A DNA stretch of 64,000 bases from Ahaetulla prasina (GCF_028640845.1 NC_080541.1:174005002-174069001); one strand, 5' to 3'. Numbered from the stretch's first letter, positions 48,709 through 60,555 are shown. The notes: a model not told the origin generated them from the sequence alone. Numbers and translations: made by a program.

Positions 48709-48744
48709 TCTGTCTGTCAGTCAGTCTGTCTGTCTGTCTGTCTA

Positions 48745-48786
<42 letters not shown>
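48709..48786. repeat. (TCTG)n microsatellite
   Basis: About 19 tctg units with two single-base interruptions (tcag, tcta). Confidence 0.9.
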
Positions 48787-48787
<1 letters not shown>

Positions 48788-49390
48788 TAAAGAGAAGTAC
48801 CAAAATGGAGTTTAGAAGAAGGTCTCATACCAATGGCCAGATTCCTTCACAATCTCTCTTAGTTGGAGCCACAGAATGGCTTTGGGGTCAGAAGGTAAAC
48901 TTGAAAATGAATTGATGTTTGATGTCTACAAGATATTCTTGGGCGTTTCCTGTGATGATACTCCAGCAATACCAGCATGACAGGAACTGCTCTTAAAAGT
49001 TCCAAAGAGATTAATCTTTATCAACTTGACCGTTTGGCATGTCCTTCCATGTTCCTCAGTAATCCCTCTGCAATTCTAGTTACTTTTGATCTAATTGGAC
49101 TTTTTTTCACAAGGCAATAGCCAGCATTGATTTAATGGTCTTTGCTAACTCTCAGCAGCAGGTAAATGTCATAGGCTTACATTCTGAAAATCTCTCCGCT
49201 GAAAGGGACACTTTTTTTTTTTAAATCCTTATATGTCGCAGAAGTCCTGTCTATGCCCTTCCCTAAGATAGCCTCTGGAGAAATGAGGATGCTTGATGCA
49301 ACAGTAGCATGACTCTACAGCATTTCTCATCTTTAGAAATTAAAGAGTGAGAGAAAAGGTGCAGGGCTACAGGAAAGAATGGAGACAGAA
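48787..49390. other. Intronic DNA, nothing recognised
   Basis: Left flank of the 0.6-kb duplication. Confidence 0.3.
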
Positions 49391-49992
49391 AGTACACCAG
49401 GTGAGAAGAGTGACAAATAGAATCCCTGGAGGGGCGAAAGTGGAGGAGGAAGAGAAGCAGAGGGAAATTGTGCATCTTTAATTGTGAGCTCCCAGAGGGC
49501 ATTTGGCTAACAGCTCACCAGTGTCATTGTTTCCCAAGGAAACTTCTCCCCATCTCTCTGAACATATTTACAAACAGCCTTGTAGCAGATAAAATGCAAT
49601 GAAATATGATAACATGATGATTTTACCATCAATTCCTGCTGTTGTGTCAAAGGCAGAGGCAGAAGTGAAAGGGACTCTATCCTGTTTCAGCACCTGCCCT
49701 CTGGAATGTTATCCTGCCAGAGATTCATGTTCTTTCTGATGTTCAGGAAACTGCTAAACACCTAATTGTTGTTCCAGGACTTGGGGTAGAGTAGTTCTGG
49801 AGTCCTTCTTTGATTATGATTAACTTATGATGAAGGGTATTTTTCTACTGGTCAGACAGGGCCTGACCTGAAGCCTTTTTAAAGCCAAGTCATCTTAAAT
49901 TTGGATAAATAAATAAAACCTAGCCAACTTCAGCTGATTTGGGGGGAAAACATAAGCATTATCTGAATAATATATGGATGGAAAATCATCCA
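49391..49992. repeat. 0.6-kb direct repeat, copy A
   Basis: From agtacaccaggtgagaagag to ggaaaatcatccag. Copy B at 50886-51480 differs by about four substitutions and one 9-base indel (copy A has the extra bases near 49670). Includes an L2-like 3' scrap ending ggataaataaataaaacc. Confidence 0.9.
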
Positions 49993-50252
49993 GTTTTTTT
50001 AAAATTTGCATTTATATCCCGCCCTTCTCCGAAGACTCAGGGCGGCTTACACTATGTTAGCAATAGTCTTCATCCTATTTGTATATTTATATACAAAGTC
50101 AACTTATTGCCCCCAACAATCTGGGTCCTCATTTTACCTACCTTATAAAGGATGGAAGGCTGAGTCAACCTTGGGCCTGGTGGGACTAGAACCTGCAGTA
50201 ATTGCAAGCAGCTGCTGTTAATAAGAGACTGCATTAGCAGTCTGAGCCACAG
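49993..50252 (-). mobile_element. tRNA-derived SINE with L2-like tail
   Basis: Reverse orientation, with the T-run (its A-tail) directly at the end of direct repeat copy A. Head at 50251 (ctgtggctcagactgctaat, box-A-like), box-B-like ggttctagtcc near 50190, tail gggcgggatataaatgcaaat. Nearly full length. Confidence 0.8.
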
Positions 50253-50885
50253 AGGCCCCAGTTTACTAGCTAACCTGGAAAATCAAAAGAATATTCAAGA
50301 AAAATGGTCTCCTAGGCCTTGGGTTAGGATATTTTGGAAGTGACCAAGACATGTCAGAGCCCTGTAATCTAGGGGGAATTTGATCTGGTTGATCCTGAGG
50401 AAGCGGATAGGATCTTTGTGGCTTTCAGCAAAATCACCTGTTGCAGAATCCAAGATGAGTTGGTCACCAGGACCAGAGGTTTAGTGTTCCAAGCTTTCAG
50501 ACTCATGCTGGAGCCCATAGTCAGGAAACCTTTCTTTCCAGAATGTGTGTGTGAGAGAAGTTCCCTGAGGATGGGCTTCATCTGAGTCCGAAAGCTTGGA
50601 AGACTAAGCCTCTAGTATTCAGGATCCAGATTGGATCCTGCAACATTATCCTGGGTCACATATATTTTCTTCATTGGTGAAAGCCACAGTTTGGTATCTA
50701 TGCCCCTCCTGTTTGGATAAGACCACCTGGGACCTGGAATTTGATCGGTGGAAGAGAGTGATACCCCCTACCTTGAAGGAAGTGATGGTGCACCCCCTTG
50801 TCAAGAGGCCACATTAGGCCCAACTGTTTTAGACAACTTTCATTACTGTTCAGATTTTGTACCTCGCAATGCACACTGACTCCAC
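50253..50885 (+). mobile_element. L2-type LINE fragment between the direct repeats
   Basis: Around 50735-50830 the + strand reads 'RVIPPTLKEVMVHPLVKRPH', similar to the segment just before the RT domain in L2-type LINEs (a KEAVV.PLLKKP-like block), with stops after it. The part from 50253 to 50690 is assigned to it only by continuity. Confidence 0.45.
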
Positions 50886-51480
50886 AGTACACCAGGTGAG
50901 AAGAGTGACAAATAGAATCCCTGGAGGGGCGAAAGTGGAGGAGGAAGAGAAGCAGAGGGAAATTGTGCATCTTTAATCGTGAGCTCCCAGAGGGCATTTG
51001 GCTAACAGCTCACCAGTGTCATTGTTTCCCAAGGAAACTTCTCCCCATCTCTCTGAACATATTTACAAACAGCCTTGTAGCAGATAAAATGCAATGAAAT
51101 ATGATAACATGATGATTTTACCATCAATTCCTGCTGTTGTGTCAAAGGCAGAGGCAGAAGTGAAATCCTGTTTCAGCACCTGCCCTCTGGAATGTTATCC
51201 TGCCAGAGATTCATGTTCTTTCTGATGTTCAGGAAACTGCTAAACACCTAATTGTTGTTCCAGGACTTGGGGTAGAGTAGTTCTGGAGTCCTTCTTTGAT
51301 TATGATTAACTTATGATGAAGGGTATTTTTCTACTGGTCAGACAGGGCCTGACCTGAAGCCTTTTTAAAGCCAAGTCATCTTAAATTTGGATAAATAAAT
51401 AAAACCTAGCCAACTTCAGCTGATTTGGGGGGGAAACATAAGCATTATCTGAATAATACATGGATGGAAAATCATCCAGG
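50886..51480. repeat. 0.6-kb direct repeat, copy B
   Basis: Second copy of 49391-49992. Directly followed by a T-run and (ATTT)n, the tail of a minus-strand L2-type LINE. Confidence 0.9.
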
Positions 51481-51488
51481 TTTTTTTT

Positions 51489-51559
<71 letters not shown>

Positions 51560-51562
51560 TTT
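51481..51562. repeat. T-run and (ATTT)n microsatellite, LINE tail
   Basis: Ten T followed by about 18 attt units. On the - strand it forms the (AAAT)n tail of the adjacent LINE. Confidence 0.9.
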
Positions 51563-52965
51563 GCATTTATACCGCCCTTCTCCCGAAGGACTCAGCCAAG
51601 GATAAAAAACAGCCAAGGATAAAAAACAAAATATATACAATTAAGATAACAATTAAAACAAAGCAAATTATAAAGGCTGATAGTTAAAAATAGATTTAAA
51701 ATTTTAAAATAGTAAGAAAACCCAATTAAAATCCAATACTAGTTATGCCAGTCCCGCTTGAATGAATAAATGTGTTTTGAGCTCACGACGGAAGGTCCGA
51801 AGATCAGGCACTTGACGCAGGCCAGGGGGAAGTTCGTTCCAGAGCATCACCGCCCCCACAGAGAAGGCCCTACTCCTGGGGGCCGCCAGCCGACACTGTT
51901 TGGCGGACGGCACCCTGAGAAGACCCTTTCTGTGAGAGCGTACGGGTCGGTGGGAGGCAAAGGGTAACAGCAGGCGGTCTCGTAAGTACCCGGGTCCTAA
52001 GCCATGGAGCGCTTTAAAGATGGTAACCAAAATCTTGAAGTGCACCCGAAAAACCACAGGAAGCCAGTGCAGACTACGGAGCAGCGATGTCACATGGGAG
52101 CCACAAGCGGCTCCCGTTACTACTCACGCAGCCGCATTCTGGACTAACTGCAGCCTCCGGGTGCACCTCAAGGGCAGCCCCATGTAGAGAGCATTGCAAT
52201 AATCCAACCAAGACGTAACCAGAGCGTGAGTGACCGTGCATAAGGCATCCCGGTCAAGGAAGGGACGCAACTGGCGGACCAAGCGAACTTGGTAAAAGGC
52301 CCTCCTGGAGACAGCCGCCAGATGTTCATCAAAAGACAGCCGTCCATCCAGGAGGACGCCCAAGTTGCGAACCACCTCCTTTGGGGCCACTAACTCGCCT
52401 CCGCAGCTGACTGTACCGGGATGCCGGCATCCACAGCCACTCTGTCTTGGAGGGATTGAGCTTGAGTCTGTTTCTCCCCATCCAGACCCGTACAGCTTCC
52501 AGGCACCGGGACAGCACTTCGACTGCTTCGTTGGGGTGGTCCGGGGTGGAAAAGTACAGCTGAGTATCATCAGTGTACAGATGATAACTCACCCTGAAAC
52601 CACTGATGACCTCACCCAGCGGCTTCATGTAGATGTTGAACAGGGTAGGTGAGAGAATCGACCCCTGAGGCACCCCACAAGTGAGGCGCCTCGAGGACGA
52701 CCTCTGCCCCCCTGTCAACACCGTCTGCGACTGGTCAGAGAGATAGGAGGAGAACCACCGATAAAAGGTGCCCCCCACTCCCACTCCCAATCCCTCCAAC
52801 CGGCGCAGCAGGATACCATGGTTGATGGTATCAAAAGCCGCTGAGAGATCTAATAGGACCAAGGCAGAGGAACAACCCCTGTCCCTGGCCCTCCAGAGGT
52901 CATCCACCAACGCGACCAAAGTGCGTTGACACCTAGACCCCTGCTCCAGTGTGAAGGTCTTTCAT
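51563..52965 (-). mobile_element. L2-type LINE, 5'-truncated, 3' half of ORF2
   Basis: Reading on the - strand from 52919: RT motifs 'LLDLSAAFDTINHGILLRRL', 'CGVPQGSILSPTLFNIYM' and 'YHLYTDDTQLYF' (YTDD where most L2 elements have YADD), then NRLKLNPSKTE. A frameshift near 52400 moves the frame to 52570-52124 (VRNLGVLLDGRLSFDEH, AFYQVRLVRQLRPFL, LVTSWLDYCNALYMGL). The last part is 52093-51743 (SLHWLPVVFRVHFKILVTIF to LKTHLFIQAGLA). A 3' UTR and 'ggcggtataaatgcaaat' precede the tail. No endonuclease domain. At least two frame changes; inactive but the best-preserved LINE here. Confidence 0.85.
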
Positions 52966-53079
52966 TGCCCCTTTTTACATGAAACTTCTGGGCAAGGTCA
53001 TGTATACTCAGCTATCTTTACCCCTAACCAGGCAGATGATGCTGTTGCAGTGCTGATAAAGTGTTTGGATGCTATAAAG

Positions 53080-53214
53080 CAGGGGTGTCAAACTCCTGGC
53101 CTGTGGACCGGATGCATCACACACTGGCCACACCCACACCCAGTTTAGCGAAGGGGGGGAAAGTCATGATACATCATGTGACAATGCCGTGATGATGCAG
53201 GTTTGACACCCCTG
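53080..53214. mobile_element. hAT-type MITE (gggtgtcaaac family), 135 bp
   Basis: caggggtgtcaaac start, gtttgacacccctg end. Exact 8-bp ctataaag at 53072-53079 and 53215-53222. Confidence 0.87.
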
Positions 53215-53354
53215 CTATAAAGGTTTGGAGGGGAAGAGCCAGCTTCCACTCAACCCTAGCAAGATGACTTTGGCCTGGGGAAACCAAATATCCAAAATCC
53301 CTCCATCTTGCTGGGGTTGACCCATACACAAAACAAATGATCCCCTCCCCTTTA

Positions 53355-53575
53355 CAGGTAGTCCTTGTTTAGCAGCTGTCTCATTTAGCAACATTCAGTT
53401 ATGACAAGGATGAAAAAGTAACTTTTTGACCAATTCTTGTATTTACAATTTTTGCAGGTCTATAAAGTAAAGGAAAATTTAAGTAAGATCATATGCACAG
53501 AGTTTAACTTAGCAACTGCTTCACTTAATGACCAAGCGTTAGTCTCAGTTGTGGTTGCTAAATAAAGACCATCTG
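53355..53575. mobile_element. Tc1/mariner-like MITE, ~221 bp
   Basis: caggtagtccttgtt start and aagaccatctg end, flanked by TA on both sides. Internal deletion relative to the 35002 copy. Confidence 0.6.
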
Positions 53576-53577
53576 TA

Positions 53578-56284
53578 AAATGACTCACTGGACATATTTT
53601 CCCTACATCAGAGACATTAGGGATACTGTACTTTGTGCATTTCTTCATTCTTTAACCCTCCTCAAAGAAAACACGCTTGCCAGCTAATAATAATACTGTT
53701 TATCACAAAAATACTAAGACACATGTGTTGGTTCTGAAGATAACATTAACCGTGAAGCCTAACACACAGTTCTGGTGTCTTTGTCATAAGAAACTCAACC
53801 TGATTATGGCCAAGCAGTTTTATCACAGCAACTGAAGGTGCAAAAGATTTTCACTTTGCTTTTTGTTACAACATAAATCTGTACCTTTTAAAGTTATCCT
53901 AGTAGCTTTTCATAGTTAACAAACCTATCAGAAACATTATCAATAGAGGTGCTTTCATTGTTATTTTCCTGATTTTGTCAGCGCACTGTCTTTTAAAACA
54001 AAAACTAGTCCCATGATTTTAAAAATCTTTTTTTTAAAAAAATTTCCTAATGGGTTCTGCTACTAGGATATCTGACCCTGTGAATAAATATAATATCTGT
54101 TATTATATCCATGAAATTTGGCTTTTCCTCCAAAACTCAGCCATTGCAGATGTCTTGGAAAGAGGATATCTGGCACTGCCACCAGAGGTGAAGGTTTGTC
54201 CCCATACTTTCTATGTATACTTTCCCTGGAAAGAAATGGTATTTGGCTCGCTAATAATCTGTGTAATTAGCCAGCTGCCAGAGCAATTAAAGAAGTATAA
54301 TGAGGGTGTGGATTCCTGAGAGCACATAATAATTTGAAAAACAAAGTATCTCTAAGGGCCATACTTCTTCAGATCCAGCTGTTTCCTTTGTGCCATCATT
54401 TATATCCTGTTCATCATTGATTTTCACTGTTGAAGATCATGTAATTAGTGCTCTGCTCCTAAATATATCAGCCATCGTCACCCAATGCAAAGTGGTTTCA
54501 GTGAGGCTTATCCATAACACTCTGCACTGTATACCTTGTTGCCCTTTACTATACAGGAGCCCCTGCTAATGGATGATTTTGACATGATATAAAATTCAGA
54601 ACTAAATTGCCTGGAATTGCATAAGAAAACAAAGCTAGGCTTCACGGTGTACTGAGTCTATTCTGCTATCAGCCTTTGATTGATGGCCTGTGCTTGCTTC
54701 TCATATGCATTGTGCTGAAGGGTCTTGCTTGTTCCTTAGCAAAATCAAATAGACATCATGTGTCCTATGTAATTTTGCTCTGAGCCACATAAAACTCAGT
54801 TCAACAGAGGAAACATTCTTCAGCCACTGGTGCATTTCAGCTAAAACCCTTCAATTTCGACGCAGGTTCTTCAGGACTTCAGAGTTCCAGAACTACAGCA
54901 GTATCTCCTTATTGGTGATTAAACCTATAATGTTCACCAACAACAACTGTGTCTGAGCCAGGAAAATTTATGGAGAGGAGAAGAATCTCTTTATTAGACT
55001 CTTTATAGACCAGCATAGGAGAGATGAGAAGAATCTCACTTGTGTCCATTAGGAACAGAGAAAATGTCATTTGACGAATGAATCAATCACCTGTAGCCGA
55101 CTCCCTAATGTGCCTTCAAACATGCAACAGTTTCTAGGTAAACATGCACCCTGCAACACATAAGGTTGTAAAGTTTGTTTAGTGCAAGTCTGGTTTAAAG
55201 ACAAACAACCATAAAAAATTGATTCAAAAAGCTTTTGAACTTGCCTTTCAAATATTAGGCTCTGAATAACAGGCTTGGCAAGGCATATAAATGACCTGAG
55301 CTAAAGCCCACAATATGGGGAGATTTATTTATTTATTCATCACATTTATATGGCTGATCATCTCATGCAAAACCATTCTGGACAGAATACATTAGGTATA
55401 TTATATTTCTAGTGTATATCTTACAAAGTAAGTGTGTTTAGCATAAGGGGAAGTGTATCTTTAGCTTCCATAGCTGGGACAACCCCACAGACAGCAGCAG
55501 TATGTCAATTAAACAGAATTAAAGTTGATGTATGTCACTGGACATATTTTCAGTCTGCAATTGGTTTCAGATACAGCAAGACGTTGCATTCCAGCACTAT
55601 CAATATTGTCACTCCACCTCCCAGCAAAGAATAGCTAGAATGGCAAGCGCCTAGTCATAGGCTTAATTTGGTTTATATTTCCCTCAGGAATTAACAGTCT
55701 GATTTAAATTGCATTCCACATGCTTCCTTTCTAAAGCTGATGAGTATGTTTTAATTTCCTCCAAAAACTGAGAGGTATCTCAAGGCTGACAAGCTGAATT
55801 AATATTGTGTGATGGAAGGTGTTTAAGAATCTAGGGAGTCAAAGTACCTAGGGATGTTTAATTAGGGAAAAGATTCTAGCACCTGGTTGCAAGGCAAGTT
55901 TAAGGAAGCTGTGGGCCTGCCTATAAAGAGAATGAAACAAATAGACACACAATTATATCAGGGTAGATTTATCTGGGCTTTTTTTTTTTTTAGATCTTCT
56001 GCAGTGCCCTTTGGAAGTTACGGTATAATAATCCCTTCAAGATGGCAGCACTCAATCAGTTTCCTTGGGATTGGAACTGATCAGAGAGTGGTATAACAAA
56101 ACCAGTATGGATTTACAAATCTTGAGAAGATAAACTCTGCTTTGTTCAGTTCACCTTAATTTGGAATTGTTCAACAAAACATGGTTCAGGAAATTGAGTT
56201 CAGTCATATTCCTAGAAGTTAGAGGTGGTGGTACATCTACTGTCATAATTTCTTCTACCAAATCTAAAATTTTGTGATTTTTTT
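53578..56284. other. Intronic DNA, nothing recognised
   Basis: 2.7 kb with only short frames. No exon with plausible flanks found between the two coding exons. Confidence 0.35.
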
Positions 56285-56505
56285 TTCCTGTTCAATCATG
56301 TCTGATTTTCAGAGGCTGCCTGGATAAATCTCTACAGTATTCTCAGCAAGATTTTTTAGAAATGGTTTGCCATTGCCTCCTTCCTAGGGTTGAGAGAAAG
56401 TGACTGGCCCACGGCCACCCAAATGGATTTGTGCCTAAGGAAGGACTAGAAAACACAGTCCTGATTCTAGCCTGATGCCTTAACCACTACACTACAGTGG
56501 GTCTC
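56285..56505 (-). mobile_element. tRNA-derived SINE, diverged
   Basis: In reverse begins cactgtagtgtagtggttaaggcatcagg, a tRNA-like head, and continues through a gcctccttcctaggg / gtgactggcccac block typical of an old amniote SINE. No tail repeat. Confidence 0.55.
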
Positions 56506-57041
56506 TTTGTGATTTATAAAAAGCATTGTATTATTGTCATTTATTTTAAAAACAGACCTTCCACAATTTAAGTTTGTGTGTGGAACAAACAGGGGTTGGG
56601 ACTTTAGGATCTAGAAATCATATCTTTCAAATGAAAATACAAAGTTAATAAAGAGCCTTGGCTGATGTACTTTATATTCATAAAGTTTTTTATATTTTAT
56701 ATTCATGTTATTCAGGAAAACTGAAATCTACAGTACCTAATTTTTAAAGAAAATATCACTACCAATACTAAAGCCATCTGTGGAAACCAACTCACCATAG
56801 CTGTGATCTGAAGGGTAAAAGCAAAATCAACTTTACAGCACTAATAATCTGACTTTTGGATAATTTGAAACAATGAGAAATATCTTGAGATTGGAAGATA
56901 GTTAATATGGAAAGAATGCTAGACCTGAATGAGAGACAGATAAACAGGATTTATACATCACACTGAGCCATCATTTGCTGAAAAAATCTCAAAGACTGTT
57001 CATACATTTATTGCTAAACCATGAATCATGTTCTGCAAATG
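56506..57041. other. Intronic DNA, nothing recognised
   Basis: No motif found. Confidence 0.3.
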
Positions 57042-57049
57042 ATTTAGTG

Positions 57050-57379
57050 CAGAGTTCCTCACCATTTCTGGCTTTGTGGACTGGTAGGGTTGGGGTGGAG
57101 GGGAGAGGCGATGGTTCTGCATGAGCAGTGGACAAGTGCATGTGTGCGTGCAGCTCCATTTGCGCCAGCGTTGGGCAAGCACATGTGCATAGCAGCTCCA
57201 TTTGCACCAGTGGCAGGCACACGCACCCTCCACTCATGCAAATGAAGTGCATATGCTCGCCCACTGCCCGCGCAAGTGGGGATGTGTTCATACATGCACT
57301 TGCCCACCACTTCCCCAGCCCAGTTCTGAATGGCTTAAGGCCAAGTAGTGAGCCATGGCCCAGTGGTTGGGGACCCCTG
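57050..57379. mobile_element. hAT-type (Charlie-like) element, ~330 bp
   Basis: cagagttcctcacc start and ggttggggacccctg end. Flanks atttagtg (57042-57049) and gtttagtg (57380-57387), 7 of 8. Internal imperfect tandem units (cagctccatttgcgcc / cagctccatttgcacc) create long spurious frames on both strands. Confidence 0.75.
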
Positions 57380-57399
57380 GTTTAGTGTAATGTACAATG

Positions 57400-57498
57400 T
57401 AATGTATCTTTTCTTTTATGTACACTGAGAGCATATGCACCAAGACAAATTCCTTGTGTGTCCAATCACACTTGGCCAATAAAATTCTATTCTATTCA
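57400..57498 (+). mobile_element. AGAAT-tailed LINE 3' end
   Basis: tttatgtacactgagagcat through ggccaataaaattctattctattc, the forward orientation of the 15496 block, with only two to three attct units. Confidence 0.7.
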
Positions 57499-57848
57499 AA
57501 CTAGGCCTACAAGCCATAAACCATAAACATTGTCTTACAATATTATTGTAAGACTATAAGTATGAAGATGAAAAAGTCAAATCTCCCCCAAGGAAGACAA
57601 GGGGAGAAATAGCATATTACCTCAACAGATAAGAGTTTGTGGGTTTCCTCTCACCTTCCAATCTCTCTGCCTCCCTGAGTACTGAAAATTCCACCATCTA
57701 CTGATGAAAATCTATTTCTCTAGCAATAACAAATGAACGTCCTTGCAATCCCACCCTTGAGATGAATTCACAGCTTGAGCAAGCCTTGAATGCGTGGGAT
57801 GAAGATGTGATCAGATTATCCTCCAGTTCTTGTTCCCTTCTCTTGTAA

Positions 57849-57890
57849 TACTAATTTATCTTGGGTATTTTTTTGTTATTCTGCTTGCAG
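57849..57890 (+). promoter_or_regulatory. Splice branch point and acceptor before exon 2
   Basis: tactaat at 57849-57855 is close to the consensus branch site and lies 36 bases from the acceptor cag|ac at 57890. A T-rich tract lies between them. Confidence 0.75.
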
Positions 57891-58069
57891 ACTGGATGTT
57901 TGGTCCCAACTCTGATGACAACAGCAACAAGAGTGACATGAACTGCATCAGCAATAACATGAATGAGATGAGTGAGCTTCAAGGGTCACGGGTCAACCAG
58001 GAGTACCAGCCCCAGGATGTGGTCATTTCCATCAGTGAAACTTCTTGCCATCTTCCCCAACAGACATGA
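57891..58069 (+). CDS. Single-pass membrane protein of unknown function, exon 2
   Basis: Terminal coding exon of the gene begun at 10630. The phase-1 junction joins the last g of exon 1 to ac here, making Asp, and continues WMFGPNSDDNSNKSDMNC. The 59-residue cytoplasmic tail is polar, rich in Asn, Ser and Met, and ends in ...VVISISETSCHLPQQT with the stop tga at 58067-58069. The frame is also open for about 60 bases upstream, but that part is the acceptor's pyrimidine tract. No kinase, PDZ-binding or other standard motif stands out, and I do not recognise the family. The exon's balanced codons in AT-rich surroundings and the exact phase match to exon 1 support it. The untested point is whether a small extra exon lies in the intron. 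Confidence 0.8.
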
Positions 58070-60189
58070 ACCAACTATTATTGGGGAGGCTTAGACCCTT
58101 CCTCTGGTGCTGTGTTAGATTTCAGCTCCCATTATCCTCATCTAGGCCTGCCGATGGCTGGGAAGAACAGATGTTGTAATACGACATATCCAAGCTGGAT
58201 AAGGCTGACATAGGCTTCACTAAGAGGGTATCAGAGAAGGAAAGGTCCCATCAATTTTTTTTATTTCTTCTTCTTTCAAGTGGCTTCACTACATTTCTCA
58301 AGGATTGCTTTCCAGATTATTGACAGCCTTGGACTTACAGTTAATTTGAATGTGAACCAATGGCATATTCATATCTACCAAACCCTTCAAAATATCTTGA
58401 CACCAGCTGTGTAATTGTCTTAGTCTGCCAATCTTGACATTCAGAGATTGGACGTCAGGATTGAATCAATCCATATCCAATTCAGCTGGCTGAGAGGAGA
58501 AAGCAAAAACTGACAGTGAGACAGTGCTTCTTTGTACGTGCAATAACAAAAATGCCCTTGCCTCCATCCCATTCTGAACAGAAAGTAAAATATTCCTTCC
58601 CCAGTGTTTTCAGTGTAGACTTCTTCTCTCCCCCACCCCACCCCAAATCTGAGCTATGAGAAAAAAGGCTACTAAAGCTGATCTTCCCAGATACCATTCT
58701 TCCTGCCTGAAAATTCCCACGGAAAGCTATGAGGATAGCTTGGCACAGGCTTTCCCTAAGGTGGCAACTCTAATTGTGGGCTGCAGTACAGAATTCCCAT
58801 GTGCCTAGAATGGGGAGAAGGAAATCTTGCTTCACCCGAGCCTGGGAGATAAGTGGAATAAGGAGCTTATTCATGCCTTATATAAATAGGAAAAAAATCA
58901 GTCAGCAAATAGTTTTAGAGGGATTGGGAAACTGACTTAGAAATTGACCAGATGGATTTAAAAAACAAAACCAAAAAACTCGAAGCCTCTGGAACCAGAT
59001 TCAGCCCAGGGGTGACAAGAATTGCCACCAATCAAAAATGGTCCATCCAAACCCAACTATCCCAAATAAAATAACTTCAAAGAAAAACATTCCATTTGAG
59101 TGGCAATGCAGCTGAGTTGAAAAGAAACTGGTTCAGCAGTGTAAGAACAACTTCATGGGAATCCAGGGGCTCAGTGCCATTGCTGGATTAGCCCAAATGC
59201 TAAATGCAAAGAAGGCAGGGCTTTTCTGCGGGAGCCTCCATCCAGGAGAGCATCTAACTTATCACCATCATTCCTAACAAAGACTCACCATATTTCCTAT
59301 CCCTGCAGAACGTGCAGCTGACATAAAACCAACGAGCTCTTACAGTATGGCAGCACACAGAAGTCTTTTTGGAGTTCAGTGAAAGCAGAAAGAAATCAGC
59401 AGGACTTTCTGATGAATTCTGCAATTCCACAGCATTGTGTAAAGGTCTATTTTTCCCCCCCTAGATGGCCCTTGTCTTCTGTACAGAGATAAGTGGTTTT
59501 TCTTGCACCACAGGGGGCAGGAGCTTCTGCTTCATTAGTCAAATTTTAGAGAACTTTCAAGGGACAGAAGGTTACTTAGGATATGGAGCTGGTAATCTTA
59601 CAGATTGAGCTCGGAAGGGGGAAAAGAAAGACTTCAAATTACTGACTCTGTTGCCTGGCAGAAATGGCACTTTTTGGCTGTATATGTTGAAAGCACTGCC
59701 AATTTCAAATGAGGCATCACAAAGTGCAAAAGAATAATGTATGCACAACACTTCTAATTTCTGCTGCTAACTCTCTGCTCCCGATTAGTTCGATGCCTGC
59801 CCTTTTCAGTAAAATTATGCATGTGTGCGCACATATACACATTCACACCATTTTCTCTGTGAAACAGCTTGTTTCCATTTTTCCTACTGATTTCCATTCT
59901 GTGTTTTCTCTCTCCCTCTCTCTCTCTCTTTCTTTCTCTCTCTCTTTTTTTTGGAAAGTACAAAAGTAAAAACACAATTTTAAAAAAGAGCCTGGTTCTC
60001 CAGAATAATTGAGTCTCGGCCTGTTGTTTATTCATGTTTATATATTATACATTTTTCTCTCCCCTCCCAGCTTTGCCTTTTCTCAGCTGAGTTTGCCAAT
60101 GCTGCTTCTCCTTGCTTTACAGATCAGTGTCTTTTTTGGAAGAATGTGAGGAGGGACACACTGAACCAATGGGCAAAGATGGGGTAGAT
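58070..60189 (+). other. Probable 3' UTR and downstream DNA
   Basis: No coding potential. The first aataaa on the + strand is at 59065-59070, about 1 kb after the stop, and is a possible poly(A) signal; the next ones outside repeats are at 63639 and 63748. Includes a (TC)n run at 59905-59947. Which signal is used cannot be told from sequence. Confidence 0.4.
59905..59947. repeat. (CT)n-rich simple repeat
   Basis: Imperfect ctctct with ttt interruptions. Confidence 0.8.
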
Positions 60190-60256
60190 CAGGGGTCTCC
60201 AACCTTGGTCCCTTTAAGATTTGTGGACTTCAACTCCCAGAGTTCCTCAGCCCCTG
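60190..60256. mobile_element. 67-bp deletion derivative of the palindromic hAT-type MITE
   Basis: Left arm caggggtctccaacc to cctcagc, then only cccctg of the right end. Flanked by exact 8-bp gggtagat at 60182-60189 and 60257-60264. Confidence 0.75.
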
Positions 60257-60547
60257 GGGTAGATAAGAAGCTGTGAAATTGCAGGGGAAGAAAAAGCAAG
60301 GATTCTCTTGGCTGCGTTCATATAACATAGTTAAATGAACCATGGTTTTTACAATTAAGCCCATTCTCTGGGTTCACAGAACTTGGTTCACACCCTAAAT
60401 GAAATTGGTTAATTTGTAGTTCAGTGTATCTTCGGAATTGTGTGTGTTTCAGCAAGGAGGTCAGGATAACTGGCATTACAAATGAAACTTCAATTAGTTT
60501 TGCCTCTTCCTTACCTCCAAGGATACGTAATTATTTCCTTGAGAATA
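60257..60547. other. Unique DNA between two hAT-type copies
   Basis: Nothing recognised. Confidence 0.3.
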
Positions 60548-60555
60548 TTCAGGAG

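Noticed and set aside
48709..48786. Regular short repeats that could suggest an array
   Set aside because: Pure tetranucleotide repeat without spacers; no CRISPR features, and the DNA is vertebrate.
57000..57385. Overlapping Cys/His-rich frames on both strands
   Set aside because: They lie entirely within the internal repeats of a hAT-type element and have no start, splice or family support.
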